From: a virus
Strand: one strand, 5' to 3'
IMG/VR virus record: IMGVR_UViG_3300010354_000144
Location: 1-46,768 of that record
Length of the DNA stretch: 46,768 bases
In this document: positions 6,804 to 17,273 of the stretch, one piece after another
Position numbering within the stretch: position 1 is the first letter of the stretch
How the letters are laid out: every line of letters starts with the position of its first letter
The notes under the pieces: model-generated
What the model was told of the DNA's origin: nothing
The model's database searches: none
Seen by the model: only the letters and a program-made list of their open reading frames with translations
Position numbers and translations under genes: made by a program

Positions 6804-9800
6804 CTATGGGAAATCTGGAACTCCTGGTGGTAGTATCCAATAATTTGCTGTAGTATATCCATATATACCCCGACTTTCATCAAAAAATGCATTGCTAGAT
6901 TCTCCATAGTATCCAAAATAATAGGATCCAGGAGCATATGATAAAATAGAATAATCACCACCATACCCTCTAGCACCACCAATATTAGTTTCATCCCACG
7001 CTAAAGCTAAAAGAAGATATCCATAATTTGTATTTTCCCAGTCCGTTAGGCTCCTCTTCAAGGGAATACTATTCGCATTAATCATTCTTCTAATATTAAA
7101 TGGAAGAGCTTTTGTAGAAGCTTTTCCACCATCAATGGTAGCAGTCAAACGATAATCTTGTGTTAAAGCAAGATCGAGGAATCTCTGCCATCTGATATCA
7201 TCAATACAACTATCTGTCCCTGGAAGAACTCTTCCTGTTGTTTTAGTGAGAGTTCTAGGATCTTTTCCGGGAGTTGCTACTGATAAAACTAAAATTCTTC
7301 CTTTATCATCAATATAAAAATCCTGAAGAACTTCGTATAATTTTAAAACTACCTTAGTTAGTGATGAATTATTACCACCAAGTGTAGAATTAATTACAGT
7401 AACAGATGTATCAGTATATCCTGATCCACCGCCACCACCAGAACCATCAGAACCACCAGAACCACCAGTAGCGCCATTTCCACCGTTTCCACCATAAAAA
7501 TCTCCTTTTCCAGCAGTTTGATTTATTCCATAACCATCCTTAAATCCACGTTGAATGGATGCACTGTTTGTAACTTCAGTTCCATCAGATAATTTGAATT
7601 TAACATTTCCAAGATCCTGACAAGACGCTTTTCCTTGTTGCCTCCAATATACACCTTTAGTGCAAGAAATAGTTCTTCCACCATTTCTAATAGAAGCTTT
7701 TGAATCTTCTGGGTATATTAGTGTTGCCGTTGAAGATGATCCAAAAATTCCATTACCAGAAAGTTGTCCTGAAGAAATACTAACGCCACCATTTCCTGGC
7801 AATTTTCCAAATCCATTTTCACCGGAAACTCCAACTCCACCACCTCGTCCACCATTACCACCACTACCAGAACTACCACCTTGTCCCACACAAGCAATTA
7901 ATTGACCCTTTCTATAAAGATAAAGTGCAGTTTTTGTTTTTATCCCCTTAAGAATGAACTCTTCATTTTTTTTCATAGTAAATCTTATCTTTGAGTATCC
8001 ACCTTCCCCACCAACATATTTGCCAGAATCAGATCCCTTAGCTGCGTACATATCCATCTCAACGTACAAATCTCTGTCCTTTGCGTAAAAACAAATAGTA
8101 TCAGAATCTATTATGTCTGATGTAACGGTATAATTAATATTTTTTAAATCGAATTCTTTTAAAACAGCAATTGTTGAATTGGGTTGATAATATTCAACTT
8201 CAACAACTGCACGATTAATAGAGGAAACAACATCAAATTGAATAGTATTCGAATATACTGGCGAATTACATGCAGTTGGATGAGAAATTTTTGCTCTTAC
8301 TAAGTTTTTAGAAACATTTGGTAAAGAAATGGAAAGATCTGGTGTTTGAGATCCAGAAACTTCGGTTTCAACAGTTACTGTTTCAGAAAATCCAGTAACC
8401 ATAGAAGTTTCATCGGGTGTAAATGGATTAGTGTATTTTGCAACACCTTTATAAATTCTTAAATCCTGCATATAGCAGAATGGGAAATAATACCCCCTTT
8501 CATGATAACCGCCCCAATGTTCAACCCCAATATAACCAACGTTTAATCCACCAAATTTTTGATTACTCCAATTACTAATTGGAGTTGATTGAACTAACCT
8601 GCCATTTACAAAAAATTTAACATCAGAAGAATTTCTTGAAAGTGCAAGATGATACCATTTATTAACTTCTAAAGTAGTTTGTCCTATAGATGTATAACTT
8701 GCATGATCAGCAAGATAAAACGTTGCTGCAGATGAATCATTTAATGGAGTACTTCTGGAAAGAGCAAACCAAGTTCCACCACCCCTATTATTTTCTTGAA
8801 AATAAACTCCACCACCAGCATTAACTAAAACTTCCCATCCACCAACTCCACCAAAACTTCCAGAATCTGTTCTTAATCCCTTTTGGGGATTAAACCATAA
8901 TTCTATAGTAAAATCTCCTGTTCCAAAATCAAAATCATTACTAATTGGCAGGTTTAAATAAGAATATCCATCAAAAAATGCAGATCCACCATAAAACTTT
9001 CCTACATTTTTTATCCATGAAGGAGATCTTCCCCATGTAGATCCTGGAGTTATTGATTTTGGATTGTTTGATAGATCTGTTAGATTTAATGTTCCGGTTC
9101 CATTATCCCACAAAGGAAGAGACAATACCAATCTTTTATCAACTAATGCAATATTTGATGGTATAAAGTTTGAAGTATATCTAGCACTAGCATATACTTG
9201 AAAGTCTTGCATTCTTCCAACCATATTATAGGTGTTTCCTGGAGTTCTTCCAATCTTAACATCTGTTGCTCTGATATTACCATCAAAAACTGCACTGGCA
9301 ACTTGAATTCCATCAATAAACAGTCTAATCCTAGATTCCCCCCTACCATTATTTGCCGTGAAAGGAGCTTGTCTAGTTACAGCAATATGATGCCAAGTAT
9401 TCAAATTAAATTGTCCACCAGATGCAATGATAGTTGACCCATAATAAACTTCAAGTTGCTCTGAACCCGGAGAATCTACTAATTGAGAATCTTTATTTTT
9501 TCTAATCGAAAACTGATTTTGCCCATAAGTTCCTGTAGAAAAAATATCATTATATCCAGTTTGAGTAAAATAAACCCAAGTTTCTACTGTGAAATCTCCA
9601 TATCCAAAGTTAAAGTCTGATAATGGTCTTAAATCAATAAAAGAGTTTGAAGAAAAATTTGCATACCCATTATAAAACTTTCCAGTTCCCGATACCCAAG
9701 AAAGATTGCTTGCAGTTACTGTATTTGCAAAATTAGTAAGGTCTTCAAGAACAAGAGATCCAGAATTTTTATCCCATAAAGGAATTCTTAATAAAGCATC

Positions 9801-11246
9801 ACTTGTGTATTCGTTATTATTTTTAGGAATAGATAATGTGTTAATACCATCAACAAGATCAACTTCATTTAACTGCCATTGATAAGAAACATCCCCCTGA
9901 GTTATATCACTTGTTGATGCTTCTACGTGAAAATATGCAGTAGATCCTTGAGCAGCAATTTTGTCTGCTGATGATTGTATTATCGTCTCTAAAAATTCAA
10001 TCTTAAATGATCCATTTTTTTCCGGAGACCCACCTCCAGCACTTCCAGATGAACTAAAAGATCCTTCAGTAACTAAGTATGGATGTAAATATCCAGATCC
10101 CCCTCCACCTGCTCCATCAGCACAGCATCCACTAAAAGGAGTTCCTCCAGCTCCACCAAAATATCCACCACCACCACCACCTGCCCCAGATCCACCTTGA
10201 AGTGCTGATCCAGGTCCATAACCAGATCCTCCTGCTGTCTGAGTTCCTCCAGTTCCTCCCCTTCCAGGAGCATTTCCAGCATTTTTTCCAATTAAATCAC
10301 CGCCATCACCACCAGTAGCCGGATCGTTAGCACCTCCTCCACCCCCACCGGCAATTAAAATAGCATTTTCTTGAGATATTGAAGATATGAATAATCCCGT
10401 ATATCCACCACCACCACCGCCACCATTACCATTACCACCTCCACCATATCCAGCAGTTCCACTATTAGATCCACCTCCAACAATAATTTTATAATCTTTA
10501 TTCGCTAAAATATTAACTTCTCCCTGTGCGGCTCCACCCGATCCTCCAACAACAATTCTCCCGAAACTAGTTGATGTTCCTCCGCCACCACCAACTGCAT
10601 ATATTTTTGCCCTTAAATCTATATTCGAAACAATAGTATATTCTCTTCCACTAATAAAATTAGAATATGAAGAAAGTTGAAAAGTATCAACTATAGAAGA
10701 ATTTCCAAGATTATCCGTTATTCTTAAAGATGCATATTGTGTCAATGGTGTTGTGCTAACCGCCATTCCCGGTTGAGTCTTAATCTCAATATCGGGAAAA
10801 ACATTTAATGTTGCAACATCAGAATCTTTAGGATCATTTACAGCATTACCAGTAGATCTAGCAGTTCCAGCAGTAACATCTGATCCCGAAACAACATATG
10901 CAGATGGAATGTAATCAGCTCTTAAAAAAAACTTAGAGTTATTAAAAAGAACAGTGCTTGAAATACCGGAAAGTGTTAATGTTGTTGTTGCGGAACCAAC
11001 AATAGTTGTTCCTTGCAAATCTCCATCACTTAATTCTCCATATCCTTCCCAGTGCCATCTGTATGAAATGTACCCAGTTCCTGTAGCAGGGTTTGGGGGA
11101 TCTTGAGATGGAAAAGTTGCAGTTGCAATACCAACAAAAGTTACTATACCGCTTGTACAAGCAGAAACAGAGGATGGGTGAGTTGTGAAAGATAGAACAG
11201 GACCATTAAGGTCAAGAGTAGTCTGCTTATTGATGAAACTAGGCAT
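6804..11246 (-). CDS. Large fibre/adhesin with LamG-like and glycine-rich domains
   Basis: The protein is 1480 residues. In order: an N-terminal beta region (residues about 1-150) with YRWHWEGYGELSDGDLQG; a glycine-rich block (about 215-405) with GGGGG runs and CC, resembling the glycine-rich domain of ALK-type receptors; two concanavalin/LamG-like domains (about 480-705 and 708-950), each with GDFTVE or GDFTIE, W, NTWHHIAVTR or NKWYHLALSR and a closing YKGVAKYT or YASARYTSNF strand; a second glycine-rich block (about 1085-1290); and a C-terminal WDETNIGGARGYGGDY region. LamG folds commonly bind sugars, so a role in recognising host surface glycans is likely but inferred. It is probably co-transcribed with the 1968-residue gene upstream. 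Confidence 0.75.
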   Translation of the reverse strand: MPSFINKQTTLDLNGPVLSFTTHPSSVSACTSGIVTFVGIATATFPSQDPPNPATGTGYISYRWHWEGYGELSDGDLQGTTIVGSATTTLTLSGISSTVLFNNSKFFLRADYIPSAYVVSGSDVTAGTARSTGNAVNDPKDSDVATLNVFPDIEIKTQPGMAVSTTPLTQYASLRITDNLGNSSIVDTFQLSSYSNFISGREYTIVSNIDLRAKIYAVGGGGGTSTSFGRIVVGGSGGAAQGEVNILANKDYKIIVGGGSNSGTAGYGGGGNGNGGGGGGGYTGLFISSISQENAILIAGGGGGGANDPATGGDGGDLIGKNAGNAPGRGGTGGTQTAGGSGYGPGSALQGGSGAGGGGGGYFGGAGGTPFSGCCADGAGGGGSGYLHPYLVTEGSFSSSGSAGGGSPEKNGSFKIEFLETIIQSSADKIAAQGSTAYFHVEASTSDITQGDVSYQWQLNEVDLVDGINTLSIPKNNNEYTSDALLRIPLWDKNSGSLVLEDLTNFANTVTASNLSWVSGTGKFYNGYANFSSNSFIDLRPLSDFNFGYGDFTVETWVYFTQTGYNDIFSTGTYGQNQFSIRKNKDSQLVDSPGSEQLEVYYGSTIIASGGQFNLNTWHHIAVTRQAPFTANNGRGESRIRLFIDGIQVASAVFDGNIRATDVKIGRTPGNTYNMVGRMQDFQVYASARYTSNFIPSNIALVDKRLVLSLPLWDNGTGTLNLTDLSNNPKSITPGSTWGRSPSWIKNVGKFYGGSAFFDGYSYLNLPISNDFDFGTGDFTIELWFNPQKGLRTDSGSFGGVGGWEVLVNAGGGVYFQENNRGGGTWFALSRSTPLNDSSAATFYLADHASYTSIGQTTLEVNKWYHLALSRNSSDVKFFVNGRLVQSTPISNWSNQKFGGLNVGYIGVEHWGGYHERGYYFPFCYMQDLRIYKGVAKYTNPFTPDETSMVTGFSETVTVETEVSGSQTPDLSISLPNVSKNLVRAKISHPTACNSPVYSNTIQFDVVSSINRAVVEVEYYQPNSTIAVLKEFDLKNINYTVTSDIIDSDTICFYAKDRDLYVEMDMYAAKGSDSGKYVGGEGGYSKIRFTMKKNEEFILKGIKTKTALYLYRKGQLIACVGQGGSSGSGGNGGRGGGVGVSGENGFGKLPGNGGVSISSGQLSGNGIFGSSSTATLIYPEDSKASIRNGGRTISCTKGVYWRQQGKASCQDLGNVKFKLSDGTEVTNSASIQRGFKDGYGINQTAGKGDFYGGNGGNGATGGSGGSDGSGGGGGSGYTDTSVTVINSTLGGNNSSLTKVVLKLYEVLQDFYIDDKGRILVLSVATPGKDPRTLTKTTGRVLPGTDSCIDDIRWQRFLDLALTQDYRLTATIDGGKASTKALPFNIRRMINANSIPLKRSLTDWENTNYGYLLLALAWDETNIGGARGYGGDYSILSYAPGSYYFGYYGESSNAFFDESRGIYGYTTANYWILPPGVPDFP

Positions 11247-11257
11247 TACTTTTTACC

Positions 11258-14200
11258 TCAATCTGCAAAGTTTTGACCGACAACAATACCATATATTCCT
11301 GACCCCGGAGAATAACTTATTAAATTATTACCATTAAAGATTCTAAATGAATAGATATCACTTCTATTTGCAGTGGTTGTCACTCCCGGTTTTACACCTC
11401 CACCTGGCCAACGAACTGGAATTGTATTCAAACCAACAGTTCTAAAGTCATCTAGATTTGCAGTGTAACCTCCAGTTGGATTTTGAAGAATTTTGATTGT
11501 AAATGAAGATGCATCTGATGGTACATTTGCAATTGTAAAGTAATTGACATTTTCAAACAATGTCAGTTCAAAGGTTTGTGTATCAGAAAGATCTAATGTA
11601 ACAACATTAGAAGTTATGGTTGGGAATCCTACCGCTTCAGAATAAGTCTTAAGTCTCGCAAGACCTTCAATGTCAAGCTTGGCTCTTGGAGATGCTGTTC
11701 CAATTCCAATATCGTCATTAATTGACATTATTGCAGTTCCAGCAGTGCCAATTCTAATATTGGTTGATGTAATAATTCCTGCGGTAATTTCGCCAGTTGA
11801 ACTTTGTAAGTCAAATGAAGTTGCTGTGAGGATTCCACTAACAAACATATTATTTGATGTGATAAATCCAACAAATTTAGCAACATTTTCTACATAAAGA
11901 TCAACGTTTCCAGTTCCAGGAGATCCAAGATGCAAATTATAAGCAGGAACAGAAGTACCAATACCAATATTTGCAAATGCAGTATTATAATACGCACCAG
12001 TAACTTGTGTCCATCCTGTTGCACTTGCATTCAATGCAGTAAGCCCAGATCCATCGCCAGAGAATGAACCAGCATAACAAGTTCCACTAATACTTACACT
12101 ACCCTGTACTCTTAACTTAAATCCATTTGCAGTTGTTCCAATTCCAACTCCACCACCAGTAGTTCCGGATCCGAGTGGTCCTGCATCAACAACAAAAACA
12201 TCATTTGTAATAGTTCCAAGACCAACTCTCAATCTAGAATCAAGTGGAGTTGTCGTACCAATTCCAACCTGATCAAAGATAGCAAGATTAGAATCTCTAG
12301 AAATACTGACATTTCCAAAGCGATACCAAGCATTCTCTGTAGTATAAATCCATCCCATGTATCCACTCTTGGATGGGTTTTCATAGTAAACAATATCACC
12401 TGGATTTCCTGCAGACGTTGGAGTTGAAATACCAACAGTATGCTTTCTAGAAACAGTAGCATCACCCTGAATGTATAATGAAGTTGCTTCAATTCCTTTT
12501 GGCGATGTCGAAGTGATTTTATCTGTAAAGATTACTGGACCATTAAATTGTGATATTGCTTTTCCATCAGTACCACCATCAACACGAATAGAACGAGAGA
12601 AAAGACCTTCAACTGGATTAACAATATTAATACTTGGCAGATTACCAATATCTTCACCAGTTATAGTTTGAACTGGGGTATCAAAAATTTCTTCAAGACC
12701 AGTAACTGTGCTTAACTTCTTATTACCAGAATATGAAATACCCTTATCATTCATACCAGTGTAGAAGTTAATTCCACCATCTCTTCTTGTTGATTGTGCT
12801 ACTAACTCTTCCTGAGCAGAAATTTGACGATCTTGTTTTTCTGGTAATGCTGTTGAATAATTTCCAGGACCAAATCCAACATATTCAAATGTATGACCAG
12901 ATGCACGAGAAATAGAATGTCTTCTCAATTCAACAGGAGTTGGACGTATTCTTCTAACAACTGCACCGTTTTCATGACTTGCAGATTTTGTACCAAGAAC
13001 ACCTCTAAAAACTGATATAGCAGTTCCAGTTGTAATTGCACTTGGTACAGTAGTTTTAACTCTAACAATTTCATCGTCAATTGATAAGTAGTCACCAATT
13101 CTAATATCAAGATTTTCTATACCTTGAATATAGATTTGATCCGTCGCAGTATCAGAAACTAATGCAAACAATGTTGTTGTAATTCCAGCATATGATGGAA
13201 TCATTCTACCATTTAGATTCTCATTATCAACAGTAATAATACCATCATTCGATGTTACACCTTCACGGTATGCATAAAGAGTACCTGTAGCAGATGGAGC
13301 AGTTGTTCCAACACCAATTTTAACTGAGAAAGTAGTCAGTCCAACGTTTTCAGTAACAACAAAGTCTCCATTGTATAAAGACTCATTAGCACCACTGATT
13401 TTTACTTTTGCATCAACTTTTAATCCATGACGATTTTGTGTTGTAATAGTTGCAATACCAACATCTTTATTGTAAACAAGTGAATTTATTCTTAAAGATT
13501 CACCAGTTAAGTATACAAAAGCATCTGAAGTAAATGTCAATCCAATTCCACCACCAGTGCTCCAAGTAGATACACCAACTGCAGATTCTGCTCTAAAACT
13601 ATTGGCAGCACCAACAGGTACATCAGTAATACGATAAAGACCATTGAATGTGGAATATATTTCTGAACTTACACCAGAAACTCTTACAACATCTCCAACA
13701 TTATTATAAACTTTAGTTACCGTTACAATTGCTTGAGTATATCCAGTGGTTGTTGCAATTCCAACAACAGCAAGACTATTTCCAATACCATAAGCACTAC
13801 CACCATCCATGATGGTAACGCTTGTTAAATTACCAAAAGAGTTAACAGATACTTTTGCTGTGGCGTGATTTCCAGTTATTGATCCACCCAATCCAACAAG
13901 GCGTGCATTATAAAGATCTCCCGCAGATCCACTTCCATAACCAGCACCACTATTAGCAATTGAAACTTTAACAATTCTATTCAATCCGTGTTCAATTGAT
14001 GTGTAAACACTATGGAGAGTAGATGCTGCAGATACAATATTGGTAATACCTACACCAACATCAGTATCAGACAATTTCTTTAGAATAGTTTCCTTTGTAA
14101 GACTCTTGCGAACATCATCAAGTAATACCTCACCAATTAATGATGTTTGTGCAAATGATTTTGCTTCTTCAGGATCTGAAACTGGATTGTCTCTACTTAT

Positions 14201-17164
14201 TTGGGGATATAATTCCTTAACTGGTTGGGAGAATTTTTCATTTGAAAAATAATTTGATGTAGGAGAATTCGATGAGTTAACCAGAGTTAAGTAGTATATG
14301 CCATCTTGCTTTCCAGAAATATATCTCTGTGCTTCTTCATTTCTATAAATGTAGTATGTATTTTTATATTTCTTTCTCTTGAAATATGGGAGAGATGTAT
14401 TTCTAGCAGTAGTATCACTTGAAAAAGATCCTGGATCAGTATTCAACCCAACAGTAAAATTCTTAGCACTACCAATTCCAGTGACAACATAAGTTCTGTT
14501 AAATCCGGAATTCCCAACACCAGCAGTATTAATAGTTGATTTGATATTTAATACTTCTACTTCAGACCCAACAGAAAGATTTTGTGGAAGTTCAGTTGCA
14601 AAGTTAGCAGTGTTGGATCCACTATACCAAATAGCATCTGCAATAAATCTAAAGTTTCTTTGCTGATTTACATTTCCAATAGAACCATTTCCGAAATATG
14701 TTTGAATTTCACCAGTTGTGGATCCAATAGATGAATTAGATTCTTGAATAATGTAAGCGTCACTTGGAGGTCTTGCATTGATTCCATTACTTTCTTTTGG
14801 AATAACATATCTTACACGATACGTTGTATCCATTGGAGTTCTAGTATCTTTCTTACGTCTAAAGTATGTTCTTGGTGTAGCAGCACCAAGAGCAGTAGAT
14901 CCAATTCCAACAATTGCATTATATAAACCATTTTCAGTGCTAGCAGAAGCAACTTTAATATACCATTGCCCTCTATTAGAATCATATTGGACAGGGTGCC
15001 CAATATCTCCAGCCTTCTTATCCGTTACTCTACTTACAACTTTAAGATTTCCACCTTTAGTATTAAATGTTAAATTCTTTGTATTCGTTGAAGTATGTGT
15101 AAGTGCGTCTCCTAAAGTTTTTGCAACTTTAATTTGAGTTGTTCCAATACCAACATCTGTTGTACTTGTAATCGCATAATAAACTTGATTATTGAGCAAA
15201 CCGTCTGGAATTTTACCAGTGTCACTGAAAAATCTGATTGTCTCTCCAGTTAAGAGAGTATGTCCAGTAGAACTAAATCCAAGAATTCCAGATCCAGAAT
15301 TAGAAATTACATTAAATGACTTCTCAGAACTTGTCTGAGAATTTGGCATAACAATTCTTGAGGAATATTCAGTTACACTACCGGCAAAAGATACTAAAAC
15401 ACTCAGTCTATCATTTACTCTTGCACCAATTCTGTATCCTTCAATGACACTATCAGGTGGAACATCAACGTTTGTTTGATTATACAGTGGTAGATGACCG
15501 GTAGATCCAACACCAACAACTCCACCAACATCCAAAGCATCATATTCAATTGTTACTTCTTCAATTGGTATTTCTTTTGGTGGAATAATATGTGTGAAGT
15601 ATCCAAGATCATCTTGAGGAAATGCATCTTTTCTAAATCCATTTGCAACTAGTGCTCGAGCACCAAAGTTTGAGTTGGAGTTGGTGATAGACATGTCACC
15701 ACCACTTTCGGTTGCAAACTGTTCAGCAAATCCAATAGCAAAAATAGAAACGTTCTGAATGAAGGCATTATTTGTTGCCTTAATGTGGAAGTTTCTCCAT
15801 TCCGGTTTAAATACTGCTCTTGAATTATTACTTATTGTTTCATTTCCAGCAACAGTATTGTCCTGATATAATCCAGTTGTTTCATCAAAAACTACAAAAG
15901 CTCTATCGTCCTTTTGTAGACCAATACCAGTAAATTGTGCAATAACAACAGATTTAAATCCAGATGCTTTGTCTCCATCGGCAAGTAGACCACACATACC
16001 ATAAACAGAACGTAGAGATATGTTAAAGATGTATGGTGATGCTGAAGTAACGCTATCAGATTGTAAAGAAAGTGTAGCACCAGTACTAGAAGGAAGTGCT
16101 AGAGTTGGAATATCTTGAACTTGATATTTTATTTCAGTATCAGATATTTTGTCAGTTACAACAAACTGTCCATTATATCCTGTTGCGGTAATTCCTTCAA
16201 TTCTAAATGGTGTATCAACGTCAAGACCAGGAACTGCAGAAAGTGTTGTAACGGTAACAGTTGTTGATGGTGTTACACCATCTCCAGATTTGATACTTGA
16301 AATACCAATACTTTGTCCTGTAGACCCTACAATGCGATATTCATCAATTTTTGATTCGATGTCCAAACCAGCACTTGGATAATCTGGTTCAATTGGGCGT
16401 CCAGAAGATTGTCCGTATACTAGACCAACCTTTTCATAATACATGTCAAGGTCAGTTCTACCAAAGTCACGATTAGTGATGAATTCATCATTGATGAAAA
16501 CATTATTCACACCATCTGCATACTCAAAACAAGTTAATTTATGGTGAGAAAAATTAGGAACAAAAAGATTGGACGTATAATCCATGTAACACTGACCATT
16601 TGGATCAGCATCAAATAATGAAAACTGCCAAAAATAACAACCACCAGTAATTCTAAAAATGGTTGAAGGTGTAATATTATTGTTTAACGGATTTGGAACA
16701 TACTTAGGACGTATTTTTGTTTTACGTAAATCAAGACCAACAATTGATGTACCTCTTGGTACAATTACTCCACCATAGATACTGTTTAACTTATAAAGTT
16801 CATTGGATGGAGTAGTTAAATCAAAATTTGAAGATAGGTCAAATGCTGGGAGATTATTTGATGTAGTGCCATCTCTCAGTTGATAATTATTTAACCCATC
16901 AGGAATCCATCCAGGACGGTTATCTACAATATGATCACCAGGATATAGTAAAATTGTTGTTTTATTAAATCTATCGTTACTTAAACCTTTTTGATATGAA
17001 AATCTTGACGCTTCAATAAGTGCTCTTTGAATCGTCTTAAATGGACGAGTCAGTGAGTTACCCTGATTTTCAATACTATCCGTTGCATCTAAGTCGTTCG
17101 GATTAACGTAGAGAATTGTTCCTCTTGCTGACTTCAGAAAATTATCTAATCTGGAGAGACCCAT
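11258..17164 (-). CDS. Very large tail fibre/spike protein
   Basis: The protein is 1968 residues, the longest in the window. Its N-terminus (MGLSRLDNFLKSARGTILYV, with SLTRPFKTIQRALIEAS at about residue 40) matches the start of right-handed beta-helix tailspikes and conserved cyanophage fibre proteins. The middle contains many short beta repeats (VTVTTLSAVPGL, VGIGSTALG, VSGANESLYNGDF). The end has fibre-like VGIGTASPRAKLDIEGLARL and a compact domain finishing SYSPGSGIYGIVVGQNFAD. No catalytic residues can be recognised, and enzymatic depolymerase activity is not claimed. A late promoter variant lies 32 nt upstream. This is likely the main long or side fibre, inferred from size and position. 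Confidence 0.75.
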   Translation of the reverse strand: MGLSRLDNFLKSARGTILYVNPNDLDATDSIENQGNSLTRPFKTIQRALIEASRFSYQKGLSNDRFNKTTILLYPGDHIVDNRPGWIPDGLNNYQLRDGTTSNNLPAFDLSSNFDLTTPSNELYKLNSIYGGVIVPRGTSIVGLDLRKTKIRPKYVPNPLNNNITPSTIFRITGGCYFWQFSLFDADPNGQCYMDYTSNLFVPNFSHHKLTCFEYADGVNNVFINDEFITNRDFGRTDLDMYYEKVGLVYGQSSGRPIEPDYPSAGLDIESKIDEYRIVGSTGQSIGISSIKSGDGVTPSTTVTVTTLSAVPGLDVDTPFRIEGITATGYNGQFVVTDKISDTEIKYQVQDIPTLALPSSTGATLSLQSDSVTSASPYIFNISLRSVYGMCGLLADGDKASGFKSVVIAQFTGIGLQKDDRAFVVFDETTGLYQDNTVAGNETISNNSRAVFKPEWRNFHIKATNNAFIQNVSIFAIGFAEQFATESGGDMSITNSNSNFGARALVANGFRKDAFPQDDLGYFTHIIPPKEIPIEEVTIEYDALDVGGVVGVGSTGHLPLYNQTNVDVPPDSVIEGYRIGARVNDRLSVLVSFAGSVTEYSSRIVMPNSQTSSEKSFNVISNSGSGILGFSSTGHTLLTGETIRFFSDTGKIPDGLLNNQVYYAITSTTDVGIGTTQIKVAKTLGDALTHTSTNTKNLTFNTKGGNLKVVSRVTDKKAGDIGHPVQYDSNRGQWYIKVASASTENGLYNAIVGIGSTALGAATPRTYFRRKKDTRTPMDTTYRVRYVIPKESNGINARPPSDAYIIQESNSSIGSTTGEIQTYFGNGSIGNVNQQRNFRFIADAIWYSGSNTANFATELPQNLSVGSEVEVLNIKSTINTAGVGNSGFNRTYVVTGIGSAKNFTVGLNTDPGSFSSDTTARNTSLPYFKRKKYKNTYYIYRNEEAQRYISGKQDGIYYLTLVNSSNSPTSNYFSNEKFSQPVKELYPQISRDNPVSDPEEAKSFAQTSLIGEVLLDDVRKSLTKETILKKLSDTDVGVGITNIVSAASTLHSVYTSIEHGLNRIVKVSIANSGAGYGSGSAGDLYNARLVGLGGSITGNHATAKVSVNSFGNLTSVTIMDGGSAYGIGNSLAVVGIATTTGYTQAIVTVTKVYNNVGDVVRVSGVSSEIYSTFNGLYRITDVPVGAANSFRAESAVGVSTWSTGGGIGLTFTSDAFVYLTGESLRINSLVYNKDVGIATITTQNRHGLKVDAKVKISGANESLYNGDFVVTENVGLTTFSVKIGVGTTAPSATGTLYAYREGVTSNDGIITVDNENLNGRMIPSYAGITTTLFALVSDTATDQIYIQGIENLDIRIGDYLSIDDEIVRVKTTVPSAITTGTAISVFRGVLGTKSASHENGAVVRRIRPTPVELRRHSISRASGHTFEYVGFGPGNYSTALPEKQDRQISAQEELVAQSTRRDGGINFYTGMNDKGISYSGNKKLSTVTGLEEIFDTPVQTITGEDIGNLPSINIVNPVEGLFSRSIRVDGGTDGKAISQFNGPVIFTDKITSTSPKGIEATSLYIQGDATVSRKHTVGISTPTSAGNPGDIVYYENPSKSGYMGWIYTTENAWYRFGNVSISRDSNLAIFDQVGIGTTTPLDSRLRVGLGTITNDVFVVDAGPLGSGTTGGGVGIGTTANGFKLRVQGSVSISGTCYAGSFSGDGSGLTALNASATGWTQVTGAYYNTAFANIGIGTSVPAYNLHLGSPGTGNVDLYVENVAKFVGFITSNNMFVSGILTATSFDLQSSTGEITAGIITSTNIRIGTAGTAIMSINDDIGIGTASPRAKLDIEGLARLKTYSEAVGFPTITSNVVTLDLSDTQTFELTLFENVNYFTIANVPSDASSFTIKILQNPTGGYTANLDDFRTVGLNTIPVRWPGGGVKPGVTTTANRSDIYSFRIFNGNNLISYSPGSGIYGIVVGQNFAD

Positions 17165-17195
17165 CTTATTAGTACTTATAGTTTCCGTTATGGAT

Positions 17196-17203
17196 TATTT
17201 ATC
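17196..17203 (-). promoter_or_regulatory. Late-promoter-like element
   Basis: The minus strand reads GATAAATA, one base from TATAAATA, 32 nt before the ATG at 17164. It lies immediately after the terminator that closes the Mom/tRNA cassette, so late transcription restarts here. Confidence 0.6.
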
Positions 17204-17208
17204 ATACA

Positions 17209-17234
17209 ACAAAACCCCCAAAAGGGGGTTTTGT
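17209..17234 (-). terminator. Intrinsic terminator ending the Mom/tRNA cassette
   Basis: A perfect 11-bp stem (ACAAAACCCCC with GGGGGTTTTGT) with a four-base loop is followed on the minus strand by a T-rich stretch (TTTTGTTGTATG). It lies 40 nt downstream of the Mom-like gene. It should stop transcription coming from the promoter at 19048-19076. Confidence 0.85.
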
Positions 17235-17273
17235 GAGCACTAATTGGCATTCCTTCACACGGACATTATTATT

